A DNA stretch of 64,000 nucleotides from Stieleria maiorica (lineage in GTDB: Bacteria; Planctomycetota; Planctomycetia; Pirellulales; Pirellulaceae), in contig NZ_CP036264.1 in assembly GCF_008035925.1 (NCBI RefSeq), forward strand, positions 333,774 to 397,773, written 5' to 3'. Under the pieces are notes generated by a model. That model did no database searches. It saw only the letters and a list, made by a program, of their open reading frames with translations, and had not been told where the DNA came from. The stretch's first letter is position 1; every line of letters begins with the position of its first letter. A program made the translations under genes and the position numbers. Positions 34,764-44,800 of this stretch are shown here, piece after piece.

Positions 34764-36629
34764 TTACGACAACCAATCTTGCCACGCCTGTCGATGGTAC
34801 TCCCCACGAAAAATCGTCTGATATCGATCGGTCGCGGCTAACAACTCGCACAGACCGGGCGAAGCGTCCGTCCGCACTGAATCGGTCCCTGCCCCTTTCG
34901 TGGCGACCGCCGCAGTCGCCACGGCGTCGGCCAGCTTTGCTGCGGTCGGCAGCAGTTGCTGTTTCATCGTACGAATCATTCTGCGATGTCCGCCGGAGGT
35001 CGGTGACGCCACGCTGCCGCGACCGCCCAGGACCAGCGCCAGTTGCTGTCGCGCAAGCCCCGGGACGCCGTTGACGCGTGATTCCGTAGGGTCGCCGGGA
35101 CGGTCCCCGACAAGTCGCTCGCACGTCTCGTCATCCGGATCGGTGTCAGAAAAAAAGTGACGTTCCAATCGATCCAGCCCCAGTTGGCAAACGTTCTGCC
35201 AGCTTTCCGGCAACGCAAGACGCGGGCCTTCGTTCGAACCGTCACCAGACCCCGCGGCCCGAATCGCCAACGCGTCGATCGAACCGGCTTGATGCCGACG
35301 GACGCGTCCGGTGACCACCAGTTCCAACCCGGGACTTCGGGCAATCAACGACAAATTCTCTCGAAACGGCACCTGATCGGTGTCCAACGCGATCCGCAGC
35401 ATCAACGGTCGCTCAGTGTCATCTGCCCGAACCATCACCGCGTCACCCTGTCGTCCAAGTACTTGGCAGTGAAACACGACCAAGTCACTCTCCGCCGCGG
35501 CGATCATCCCGGATGACTCCTGCACCGCGAAAGCCCGGTCAACCTGTTCGGCGATTGGCTGTCCGAAACGTGACCTCCAGAGCGGCGAATCCTGCAGCAA
35601 ATCCCCGGTCTGCTTTCTCAGCGCCCAACGCGTTTTCGATCCGCGACCAAGTCGCCGATCCGGCGATGCGGTCATGTTTTGAACGTCGACGCCGGACCGG
35701 CAAAGCTCGAACGCGGAAACCGTTGTGCCGCCCAATTCCAGACCGCCGCGATAGGCTTGCAACGCCAAGTCGGGTTCACCCGGGCGCACGTCACTGACCT
35801 GATAGATCCGGTCGTCGTCGGCCAACAGCGAGACACAAACCCCTGCGTAACCCGACCGCGTCACGATCGGTTCGGCCAACAGACTCACCAGCCGCGAAAG
35901 ACCGATCGGTTCGAACGGTCGCCGCACGTGCCCGATTGTTTCGATCTCAACCGAAGGTCGCCGGCAAATGCGTTGTGCAATGACGATCGCGCGTGCCAGA
36001 TCGCTTTGTAACTGCGGGGCATCTGCGTTGCCGGATTGTGCCCTCAATCGAACCACGCCCTCGACGACACTTAACAAGGCGGCGGACAATTGGATCAATC
36101 CGGCGGCGCGGCATTGATGGGCGGCGCGCAACAGCGATGACTGCAACACCACGCCACAGCGTCGCGCGCCGCTGTCGAGCATCCCCCCGATCGCACTGAT
36201 GCTGCGGTCGGCCGCATCACGCATCGCATCGGTGACCTCGATCAAGGGTGTTTCATCGGCCACATCCGCATCCGGTTCGTCCGCATCGGCGGTTGCGGTT
36301 TCCGCTTCGGCCGCATCCGTCTGGATCGTCAGACAACTGGCACACGCCAGCAAATGAAAACACTTCGGTGACAGCAGACAGGAACACCCAAGTTGTTCGA
36401 TATGGGAAACGGTTTTCGTTTCAGTGTCGAAGTCCAGCCGCACGGTTTCATCACCGGCCTGGATCGCGATCCCGGTCGATTCGGCGGACCAAGTCCACGC
36501 GTGCGCGAGCGCCGGATCCCTGTCCAAACGTTTGCGGATGCGCGCCGGCGCCTGGTCGATCAACTGCGCGAGCAACTCGGCGCGAATCCGTACCTGCCGG
36601 CAAACCTCCGGTCGGTCGGGGTTATCCAT
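34764..36629 (-). CDS. SWIM zinc-finger protein (YehQ-like role)
   Basis: The product has 621 residues. Near the N terminus, Cys82-x-Cys84-x5-Cys90-x-His92 (GCSCLLSPKCFHLLA) is a SWIM-type zinc finger, thought to bind nucleic acid or protein. The remaining 500 residues are not assigned to a family by eye; they contain segments with mixed helix/strand such as VQNMTASPDRRLGRGSKTRW. ATG 36629 overlaps the stop of the DUF5682-vWA gene by eight bases (ATGGATAA), implying translational coupling. SWIM proteins are recurrent partners of MoxR/vWA/DUF5682 gene sets, including E. coli yehQ. The role in that system is unknown. Confidence 0.78.
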   Translation of the reverse strand: MDNPDRPEVCRQVRIRAELLAQLIDQAPARIRKRLDRDPALAHAWTWSAESTGIAIQAGDETVRLDFDTETKTVSHIEQLGCSCLLSPKCFHLLACASCLTIQTDAAEAETATADADEPDADVADETPLIEVTDAMRDAADRSISAIGGMLDSGARRCGVVLQSSLLRAAHQCRAAGLIQLSAALLSVVEGVVRLRAQSGNADAPQLQSDLARAIVIAQRICRRPSVEIETIGHVRRPFEPIGLSRLVSLLAEPIVTRSGYAGVCVSLLADDDRIYQVSDVRPGEPDLALQAYRGGLELGGTTVSAFELCRSGVDVQNMTASPDRRLGRGSKTRWALRKQTGDLLQDSPLWRSRFGQPIAEQVDRAFAVQESSGMIAAAESDLVVFHCQVLGRQGDAVMVRADDTERPLMLRIALDTDQVPFRENLSLIARSPGLELVVTGRVRRHQAGSIDALAIRAAGSGDGSNEGPRLALPESWQNVCQLGLDRLERHFFSDTDPDDETCERLVGDRPGDPTESRVNGVPGLARQQLALVLGGRGSVASPTSGGHRRMIRTMKQQLLPTAAKLADAVATAAVATKGAGTDSVRTDASPGLCELLAATDRYQTIFRGEYHRQAWQDWLS

Positions 36630-39600
36630 CCAGCGACCCTCCGGCGGCGTTGCCACGAATCTGATCCCCCACCCACTGCGCCAGTTTTTCGGGACTGACC
36701 GCGGCGACCGACATTCCCGCCGACGCCATCAGAGTTGCCAGTCCGTGGTGGAACCGCGCCTGGCCGAAATCATCCAGCGACGCCAATCCGATGCAACGTA
36801 CCCCCGAATCGACCAGCGCCCGCACTTCGGCCAACATGCCGGGGATCGAAACGCCTTCTTCAAAGTCGGTGACCAAGACGACGATCGAACGCGACGGCAC
36901 CTTGATGCCCGCGCGGGCGGCACGCAACCCGAGCCCGATATCGGTCCCGCCGCCGACATCGACTTCCAACAACAGCGCCAGCGGGTCATCCACCTGGTCG
37001 CTCAAATCGATCAACTCGGTGCTGAAGGCGAGAAACCGCACCGACAAGGCGGGCAACGCCTCAAAGATCGCGGCGACCAGGGCACTGTAGACGACCGAGG
37101 CGGACATCGACCCCGAAACGTCGACGACAAACGTCACGTGCCAATCCAATTCTCGTCGCGCGGGGGCGTTGAAGATCAATTGATTGGCAACGATCGTCCG
37201 GCGCCCATCGGGGCGGCGACGGCCGTTGGCCAAGTTGGCTCGAATGGTCCGCGAAAGGTTCAATCGCCGCGACCGCCGTCGCGTCGGTCGCGGCGTCGAC
37301 AGACCGCTGAGTGCCGTTTGCAACCTCACGGCCAACTCCCGCGCCAAGTCGTCGGTGATCTTTTTAGCCAGCCGACGAAGTTGGGTCATCCGCGATTCCG
37401 GCATCGCACCGGCAAGCGACAGGACTTGCTGCAACAGATCCACCGACGGCGTGACCGATTCGACGTCCAAGTGTCCGACGACGTTGGCATCGCCCGCTGC
37501 GGCGGCCTGCCCGAGCACTTCCTGACAGACGTCACCGCCGAACAGTGCCTCCAAATCCTCGGCCCACTGAGCGGTCGTCGGCTGTGGAGCCTCCTGGCCG
37601 CCGCTGCCACGTCGCGATTGCAGGTCGCCGCGAGAACCTTCGCCGCGCCCCGTGCCGAACAACTGGTCCAACGACTTGGCAGCGACCGTCGCACTTCGTG
37701 CTCGGCTTTCCGGCGGTAGTCCGAAAATCATTCGCCAACGATCGGACGTGTTGATGTCGTTCGCCGCCGAGTCGTTTGGCACGTTGGCGCCGGCCGGATC
37801 GTCGGAAGGATCCACCTCGGCACCCGGTTGTCCCTTCACCTGCTGGTCGGTGTGATGCAGGAAGCGATCGACGCCGGGAAACGCACCCGCGATGGCAGCA
37901 GCCGCGGCCAGATCGGCCTGTCGCAGCCGGGCGACGTGCAGGGTCATCGCGTCACCCTCGCCGCCGACATCCCAGGAAGCTTGATCGATGGACGATCCAC
38001 GTTGATCGAGTCCCTGCAACCGCAGGTCCAGCAGACGCTGACGGTCGGCCGGCGAGAACGGTTCAAAGGCGCCGCGTAAGGCTGGCAAACGCGACAAAAA
38101 CTCCGCGTCCGACAGGCTGACCAATCCGGATTGAAAACCATCCAGCCACAGCGGATCGTTCTGCATCGGCGAGAGCAACAGTTGAACGGCGCCCGACAGC
38201 CCGTCTCGCAATCGACTCCTTCCGTCGCGATCAACCGCGCCGTCCAGCCAGCCGATCAACAATTGCCCCAGCGTTGCCGCGTCCATTCGGTCAAGCACAC
38301 ACAACGCACCGGCGGCGGCACCTCGCATCCGATCGCTGCCCCGCCGCAACGTTCGCTTGCACCACGTCACCAAGGTTGTTGCGTGATCTTCCGCATCGCC
38401 CTGCCGCGAGACATCCTTTCGAACCAATGCGTGCAGATCTCCCCTGAACCAATGAATCAAATCCGCCAGGGAGGCGACGTCAGCGATCGCCGAACTGCCA
38501 CGCAAACCTTCCAGTCGATCCAAGCAGGCCCGCAACAATTGATCCGGTGACGTCATCAGGTCGGGCCAGGGATACACCGGAACGATCGGCGGCGCGGCGT
38601 CGTCCGGATCCAGCGGCAGCCCCGGTAAGTGCGCTGCCGCGATCCGCACCATCAACGTGACGGCGTCGATCAGTTCCGAAATCCCGGCGGTCTGACAGAA
38701 TGTCTGGTCCAGCTTGCGCAGGGCCTGGGTGGTCAGGGTTTGCAGCCCACACTCGCTGGCCATCTGCAATTGCTGCAAGATCCGCTGCGGCGAGGCCTCG
38801 TCGTCAGCATCGGGGCTGGCGTTTCCATCGGGGCCCGCACGGCGGCCGGCCCGGCGAATGACTTCTTCGGTCACCTGATCGAGCGTGACGCCGAATCGCG
38901 CGACACTTTCGATCGTCGCAGCGGTCGTCTGTTGCCACTCGACCCGCCAACGTTCGGTCAAGTTCTCGCGGTTTCCCTGTGCCACCGTGTCGACTCGCTC
39001 GGCATAAGGAATTCCCGCGGCAACCATCCGCCGCAGCACGACCGCACGGGTGCGATCTTTGGGGCTGCGGAGCACGTCCAGCCGAAGCTCCTTTTCGTTT
39101 TCCGATCGCGGCGGCTGAGAACGCCCCCGCGCGACACGGGGCTTCGTCTTGATCGCCGAATCGCGTCCCGGCAATCCGAGCTGACGCAGCAGTTGATCGA
39201 TCGAAACGGCCAGACCACAACGCGGTGCCGCCGGCGTGACGACGCCCCGTCGGTCTCCGATCAACACGTCACCGGCGGCCGCGGAGACGGCGCGGCCACG
39301 CCCCATCACGTCGCCTTGGACCAAACAGGTTTGCAACGATTCAACAAACTCGCCGCGTCCGGCGACGGCCAATCCGCGCAGTCGCGCCAAATCACGCATC
39401 ATCCGTAACGCTTCGGCGGCATCGGGCGTTCCGGCGACGTGTCCAAATTCACGCAGCCGTCGGCACACGCCGGTGGCAAGCTGAACGGCGGCGTCTTCCA
39501 TCTGCGCATTGGAACTCGATTGCACCATCTGTTGATGCCAGACGGGATCCAAGATTCCGGCCGGATAGCCGCTGCGTTCATCCAGTTGTTCGAAAGAATA

Positions 39601-40404
39601 AGGGATCAGCGAAACACCGACCGACGACGCGTCGGATTGAATCGTCGCCAACGCTGCTTGATCGCGATCTTCAAACGCGTCGACCACACGCGGCAACAAG
39701 GCCGGCCCATGGAAGGCGCCGACGATCGCCACCGTTTTCCCATCGCTTTGCCGGATCGCTTGACGCATGGCCGCTTCGCGAAGCAGATCGCGCGGCGAAG
39801 GTTCATGATCATCCGCGCGAACCGCCCAACCGAACGTCAGCGCCGCGCGGCGGATGATCTCCGGATCTGCATCGCAACCGGGCGATTCCACCAAACGTTG
39901 CCACAGGTCGCCGACATCCACCGCGCCGACCCGGCGTTGCAATCGCGACAAGACGCTCGTTGATTGCTCGACCGGATGATCCGCCCGTTGAATCGGCCGA
40001 ACCGGTTCTTGCTCGGCCGTCTTGGCTTTCGCAGAAACCGACAGGTCACACGCACGCACGGGAACACCGTTGGCATGTGCCCAGCGGATCGCCGTGAACT
40101 CGGGAGAAAAATCGGCCAGCGGATAAAACATCATGCCCCCGTCGGGGTCGACCGCGGAAATTGCGACCGGAGCTTGTGTTTGCGGGTCCGCGATATACGG
40201 CATCCAGTCGGCAAGGTCCGAAGGCAGCTCGATCAAGATCACATCCGGCGCGAACCGGTCCAACAGTGTCGGCATCGCGCGGGCGAGCATCGCGCTGTGA
40301 TGCCGGACACCGATCAGCAAGGGATCGGCGCAGTCGTGCAGTTCGCTGCACGCTGCGGTTGGGTCTGTGGTCGAATCAGCGGTTGGGGCGGTAGCAGAAT
40401 TCAT
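36622..40404 (-). CDS. DUF5682-vWA fusion protein
   Basis: The product has 1260 residues. The N-terminal part (about 25-320) has the DUF5682 pattern: DPLLIGVRHHSAMLARAMPT, DVILIELPSDLADWMPYIAD, VPVRACDLS and IVGAFHGPALLPRVVDAF. A long helical middle section follows. The C-terminal about 170 residues form a von Willebrand A domain with a complete MIDAS: DVSGSM (near residue 1091), the Thr in VGGGTDIGLG (about 1143), and the Asp in LVTDFEEG (about 1170), preceded by a basic RRRSRRLNLSRTIRANL segment. Metal-dependent vWA proteins typically engage MoxR ATPases. In E. coli DUF5682 and vWA are separate neighbours (yehM, yehP). It begins 12 bases after the ATPase stop, in the same operon. Confidence 0.82.
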   Translation of the reverse strand: MNSATAPTADSTTDPTAACSELHDCADPLLIGVRHHSAMLARAMPTLLDRFAPDVILIELPSDLADWMPYIADPQTQAPVAISAVDPDGGMMFYPLADFSPEFTAIRWAHANGVPVRACDLSVSAKAKTAEQEPVRPIQRADHPVEQSTSVLSRLQRRVGAVDVGDLWQRLVESPGCDADPEIIRRAALTFGWAVRADDHEPSPRDLLREAAMRQAIRQSDGKTVAIVGAFHGPALLPRVVDAFEDRDQAALATIQSDASSVGVSLIPYSFEQLDERSGYPAGILDPVWHQQMVQSSSNAQMEDAAVQLATGVCRRLREFGHVAGTPDAAEALRMMRDLARLRGLAVAGRGEFVESLQTCLVQGDVMGRGRAVSAAAGDVLIGDRRGVVTPAAPRCGLAVSIDQLLRQLGLPGRDSAIKTKPRVARGRSQPPRSENEKELRLDVLRSPKDRTRAVVLRRMVAAGIPYAERVDTVAQGNRENLTERWRVEWQQTTAATIESVARFGVTLDQVTEEVIRRAGRRAGPDGNASPDADDEASPQRILQQLQMASECGLQTLTTQALRKLDQTFCQTAGISELIDAVTLMVRIAAAHLPGLPLDPDDAAPPIVPVYPWPDLMTSPDQLLRACLDRLEGLRGSSAIADVASLADLIHWFRGDLHALVRKDVSRQGDAEDHATTLVTWCKRTLRRGSDRMRGAAAGALCVLDRMDAATLGQLLIGWLDGAVDRDGRSRLRDGLSGAVQLLLSPMQNDPLWLDGFQSGLVSLSDAEFLSRLPALRGAFEPFSPADRQRLLDLRLQGLDQRGSSIDQASWDVGGEGDAMTLHVARLRQADLAAAAAIAGAFPGVDRFLHHTDQQVKGQPGAEVDPSDDPAGANVPNDSAANDINTSDRWRMIFGLPPESRARSATVAAKSLDQLFGTGRGEGSRGDLQSRRGSGGQEAPQPTTAQWAEDLEALFGGDVCQEVLGQAAAAGDANVVGHLDVESVTPSVDLLQQVLSLAGAMPESRMTQLRRLAKKITDDLARELAVRLQTALSGLSTPRPTRRRSRRLNLSRTIRANLANGRRRPDGRRTIVANQLIFNAPARRELDWHVTFVVDVSGSMSASVVYSALVAAIFEALPALSVRFLAFSTELIDLSDQVDDPLALLLEVDVGGGTDIGLGLRAARAGIKVPSRSIVVLVTDFEEGVSIPGMLAEVRALVDSGVRCIGLASLDDFGQARFHHGLATLMASAGMSVAAVSPEKLAQWVGDQIRGNAAGGSLDG

Positions 40405-40416
40405 GACAGCGGTGGA

Positions 40417-41610
40417 TTACAACGTGTCATCGAGAACGCCGCGCATCACGCTCAGCTTTTCCCACAACGGTGCCCCGTTCTTGGCGCGCCGCCGGACGGG
40501 GCCGTCCCAGTATCCCAGCAGTCGCTCGCGGTCCTTTTCGTCGTCTTTCATCACCACGCCCAACAGGTGTCCCGGCATCCGCGAGACGGGATCGAATCCG
40601 GAGGGGAAAAAGGCGCTTTCGCGCATGATGGCGGTCGCCACCGCAACCGCTTCGGCGGTGCTCATCACGGTGCTGGGCCGATTGACTTGCCAGCCTTCGT
40701 CGGTGCGACCGCTGCGAAGGTCACGAAAGACGGTGACCAGTAACTCGATCAACGACTGGTCGATCGGTTTGTCGCTGCCCGATTCATGCAGCAGCGCTGC
40801 GGCGCGGGTTGAGACCAATTGACATTCGCGGGCCGCATCAGAAATCGGCGCGATGGTTTCGAAATTGAACCGACGTTTCAACGCCGCCGACATTTCGGAC
40901 ACCCCGCGGTCTCTGAGGTTGGCCGTCGCGATCAGCGAGAACCCCGGCGCGGCGAACACGCTGGAATCTTCATCGCCCAGTTCGGGCACCATCATCCGTC
41001 GTTCGCTCAAGATCGAAATCAACGCGTCCTGGACTTCGGGCAAACAACGTGTGACTTCTTCAAAGCGGACGATCTTGCCCTGCCGCATCGCCTGCATGAC
41101 CGGCGAGGGGACGAGGGCTTCGGGCCGGGGGCCGCGGTCGAGCAGCATCGCATAGTTCCATCCGTATCGGATCTGGTCTTCGGTCGTCCCCGCGGTGCCT
41201 TGGACGGCCAACGCGCCGCTGCCGCTGATCGCGACGGCCAGCAATTCACCCAGCATCGATTTGGCGGTTCCGGGTTCACCGACCAACATCAGCCCGCGTT
41301 CACCGGCCAGCGTCACGACACAGCGTTGGATGATGTCTCGGGGGCCGACAAACTTTTCGCTGATCGCCAGTGCCGTCGATTTCTTGGTGCCGACTTTTTC
41401 ACCGTCGGTGCCACAGATGAAATCGACGACCGAAGCCGGCGAGAGCAGCCAGCCGTCCGGCCGGGGATTGGTATCCGCTTCGCGCATCACCGCTAATTCC
41501 GCCGCGTAGCGGATTTCCGCCGGCGGGGCTTGGATTTTTCGCGTCGGAGGTGGGACGGAGGAAGAGGCTTTCTTTTTTGGCATGGGGTGATGTGTTGTTG
41601 GAGTGCCCAT
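40417..41610 (-). CDS. MoxR-type AAA+ ATPase (YehL-like)
   Basis: The 397-residue product has Walker A GEPGTAKS (111-118), a Walker B-like VRFEEVTR (181-188), and sensor 1 in SLIATANLRDRGVSEMSAALKRRFNF. It ends in a helical lid (about 260-397). The FEEVTRCLPEVQDALISILSE block is characteristic of the MoxR/RavA clade, whose members remodel proteins, often by loading partners that carry vWA domains. It is cytosolic. ATG 41583 is an alternative start; 41610 adds nine residues. The stop is 12 bases before the DUF5682-vWA gene. A palindromic repeat separates it from the upstream giant gene, so expression may be uncoupled from the first two genes of the set. Confidence 0.88.
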   Translation of the reverse strand: MGTPTTHHPMPKKKASSSVPPPTRKIQAPPAEIRYAAELAVMREADTNPRPDGWLLSPASVVDFICGTDGEKVGTKKSTALAISEKFVGPRDIIQRCVVTLAGERGLMLVGEPGTAKSMLGELLAVAISGSGALAVQGTAGTTEDQIRYGWNYAMLLDRGPRPEALVPSPVMQAMRQGKIVRFEEVTRCLPEVQDALISILSERRMMVPELGDEDSSVFAAPGFSLIATANLRDRGVSEMSAALKRRFNFETIAPISDAARECQLVSTRAAALLHESGSDKPIDQSLIELLVTVFRDLRSGRTDEGWQVNRPSTVMSTAEAVAVATAIMRESAFFPSGFDPVSRMPGHLLGVVMKDDEKDRERLLGYWDGPVRRRAKNGAPLWEKLSVMRGVLDDTL

Positions 41611-41724
41611 GGTGCTGCTTGGAACGGTCTCAATGTGGCGCCACTGAACAGTTATCGTTTGGAGACGTCGCAGTCGCAGAAGTCGTCAATGGCCAGTCGA
41701 TGCTCCGGAATCGGGGTTCGTTTG

Positions 41725-41782
41725 CCAGCTCGACGCGTGAGCGAGGGGCCAGTTGGCGCCCCTCGCTCACGCGTCGGGCTGG
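41725..41782. repeat. Near-perfect palindrome built from the CTCACGCGTC repeat
   Basis: The left arm 41725-41748 begins CCAGCTCGACGCGTGAGCGA; the right arm 41759-41782 is its complement with one T/C difference, leaving a 10-base loop. It looks like two inverted copies of the repeat core at 7271-7356. In the minus-strand transcript it lies between the giant gene stop (41864) and the MoxR start (41610), where it could attenuate or protect the message. Confidence 0.8.
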
Positions 41783-41863
41783 CATTATTACGTCGATTTC
41801 GGTGCGCCGAATCAATTGACGAGCCGTTGACGCGTTTCGCTACGCTCCGGCCTTGGCAAATCG

Positions 41864-44800
41864 CTATGTCGTTTGCAATGTTTCTTCATAACGTGGCGCG
41901 TCGCCGGAGGTGACGCGGGCGTAGGCGAACCGGAACTGTGACGCGATCGGACGCGTGCAAACCAACAATGCCGCGTTGCCGCCCCGCAAGCGATCCGTGC
42001 CGTCGTGACCGTACATGGACAGCTTCCACGTTTCGACCGGCAGATTGGGCAGCTTCAATGCTTCCCACCCACCGGGCAAAAAGATGTCTCGGCCGGCGCG
42101 GCTGCGTTTGGCGCTGACCACCAATTCTTTCTCGACCAATTCCGCGGCAAACTTCTTGTACGCCGCCGGCTTCCAGCCGTTCCACGCTTGAACGTTCTTG
42201 GAGGTCGGATCGGGCAAGGCGAGGATCTGCAGGTACAAACACGCCGCGCCATCGCTGATCCCTTGTTCCTTGGCAACGTGTGCCACCAAGTCGGGCACCG
42301 AGACCAGCGGGGCCTGCTCCCAGGACCCATCGGGAAGTGCGTCGCCTTGGTTCCAAGCGATTAATTCATCGGCGATGTCGGAACGCATCTCAAGCACGAA
42401 CCTGGCAAACTCCAGGATCTCCGATCCATCGCCTTCGTAGTGAAAGCTTATTCTCCCAGCCGCGGCCAGCATCGCCAGGTCATCGCTGCCGAGCAGTTTG
42501 GAGGTGCGGAAGTGCAACCGACAGATGGGCGGGTAGATCGCCCCGACGATCAGACCGCTGTCAAATTCGTAGTGCCCTTGCTTCTTTCGCTCACAGGGCG
42601 CGATCACCTTTGAAAACTGATCCACCGTCGCTTCGACGTCGATCTTTTTGTCGCCGTACCAATCGCGTGTGGTGTAGGTCGCACCAAATGGCAATGTCGT
42701 CTCCGGGGCGTCCAACCAGTCGCGTGTGGCTTGGATCAACGCCGGGATCTTGCGTCGCGCCGGGTCGCCGAATGGCGTCGCGTAGTTGACCCATCCCACC
42801 GCGTCCAAAAGCTGGGGCAAGACCTTCGTCAAATCCAACGGGGGTTCGGGTGTGTAGTCCGCATCGAGGATGTGTTGCTGATGCCGTTGCGAATGCGTCG
42901 AGTATTGAAAGCTGGTTTTTCGTTTCGCCAGGATGCCCGATCCCTGAGGGTCCGAGAGCAAACCCAAAAACGCTTTGCGATCCAGTCGCGGATAGCCGAA
43001 CCCGACATGCTCCAGCGGCGCGGCGGCTTGCGGTGGCAGCGTCACCGTTGATTCGCGTCGCTTTTTCCAGGCTTGGACCATCCGTTCAAACGCTTCGTTT
43101 TTGCCGCTGCCGATGGAGCCCGCCGGATCGTCCAGCAAACCCGCGGACATCAACGACATCGGCAATCCCTCGCCGTCCAGTCCGGCGATCGCCTGTTTGA
43201 TCTCGTTCAGTTTCCAACCGTAGTGCGATCGCAGCTCTTTCGTCAGTTTTTCTTGGCCGTAACGACTGGTCCGCAAATCGGCCATCCACGCCAAGGCGAC
43301 TTGAACGGGCGAAGCACCCAGTTGTTCCGCGGCGGCGGAGAGCAATTCGGGTTCGATCAACGGCAGCGTTTCGAGCCCGGCGACCGCATCGACGAATGCT
43401 TGGACCTGCTTGGATCCCCAGGTGCGCCGCAGCGGGATCGCCTCCAGAATCGAATACGGTTTGGGCGGCTTGGGGCTGCCGGATTCGATGTATTCGAGCA
43501 CGTGGATTTCTTCCGCATGGTAGCCTCCGAACGCGTAGGCGACGTAACGATGATTGCCGTCAGTGAACGCAATCGACTTGCCGCGGTCGGGCGCGTAGGG
43601 TTTGTTCTCCGCTCGTTTGGCGTCGGCTTCGGAGAAGCCCTTGGCGATGTAATAAACAAATTTGCCTTTCCAGTCCAAGATGCCACGCTGGGCCAGGTAC
43701 GCGAGTCCCCGGAGTCCCAGGCTGCCCAAAAAACGCGTCTTTGCAGGTGCTTGTTGGGTGGTTTCGTGATCGGCCCCGATGGTCGATTGTGTCCAAAACC
43801 ACTTCCAAGCCGCCGCGCAGGGATCGTCGATCGCGGATATCCACTCCGGATTGCCGGCGGGGATTTTTTGTTGATTTCCGGTTTCGAAAAAATTGGTGAC
43901 GACCTCGATGTGTGCTTTGGAGGCAGCGGTGTTGCCGTAACGGTAGATCCCCTCGCGGTTGGAGCCGGGCCAGCGGATGGTCAGGTCCGACACGCCGTCC
44001 GCCGTCGGGCCCGAGTCCTGCTTTTCTTTTGATTCCGCCGGCGTTGCTTTGTCTTTCGGCGGTGCGGTGATCCGTTCCAGAAAGGCTCCCAACGACGCCT
44101 GCTCGGCGGCCATGATGCTGACGATTTTCCCCAGCCCTTTTCGCAGCCGCGGCGGCGCGTCGGGCAACCATTGGGTGACGGCTTGGGCGACGGCATCTCG
44201 GTTGGGATCCGCTTCGGCTTCCTCCTTCTTCTTGCGGTTGGCTTGGTGCTGTGCCTGACCGGCCTGGAGCAACGCCTTGGCTTGCTTGGTCGAAATCTTT
44301 CGCAGCTTGGCCGATGCCTGTTTGGAGCGGACGGTGTAGTGGTGAAAGAACCGATGCGACAGATTCATCGGCTGGCCGATCCGATAGCGATTGGCTTTTT
44401 CCTGCAACAGCGCGATTCCGATTCCCGTTGCGGCATCGATGACGGTTCCTTCGGCGGTGATGATCCAGTGGCTGTCCGATTCCGGTTTATCCATCATCGC
44501 GATCGGGACCGAAGCGTTTTCGAAACCGTGCGGATCCGGCTGCATCGTGCACGTGCGTCCGTCGGTGCCACGGCCGATCGTGCTGCCGTCGCGCATCGTT
44601 CGAACGCTCCATCCGAGCAATCCGTCGGCACAGCCCAGTGGCGATGCTTCCAGCCCCTGCGGTGCCGGCATCAGAAAACACAGCGGCCAGCGAACGGTGG
44701 TGCTTGCGGCGAGGTCTGATTCAAACCAGTCGGGAACACTCTCGCGTATTTTCTTTCCCGTGACCGGGTCGATTTCTTGCAGCGTCGTCGTGTGGGTCAC

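Noticed and set aside
36424..37719. 431-codon plus-strand frame over SWIM/DUF5682 genes
   Set aside because: Spans two real genes on the other strand and has no recognisable domain.
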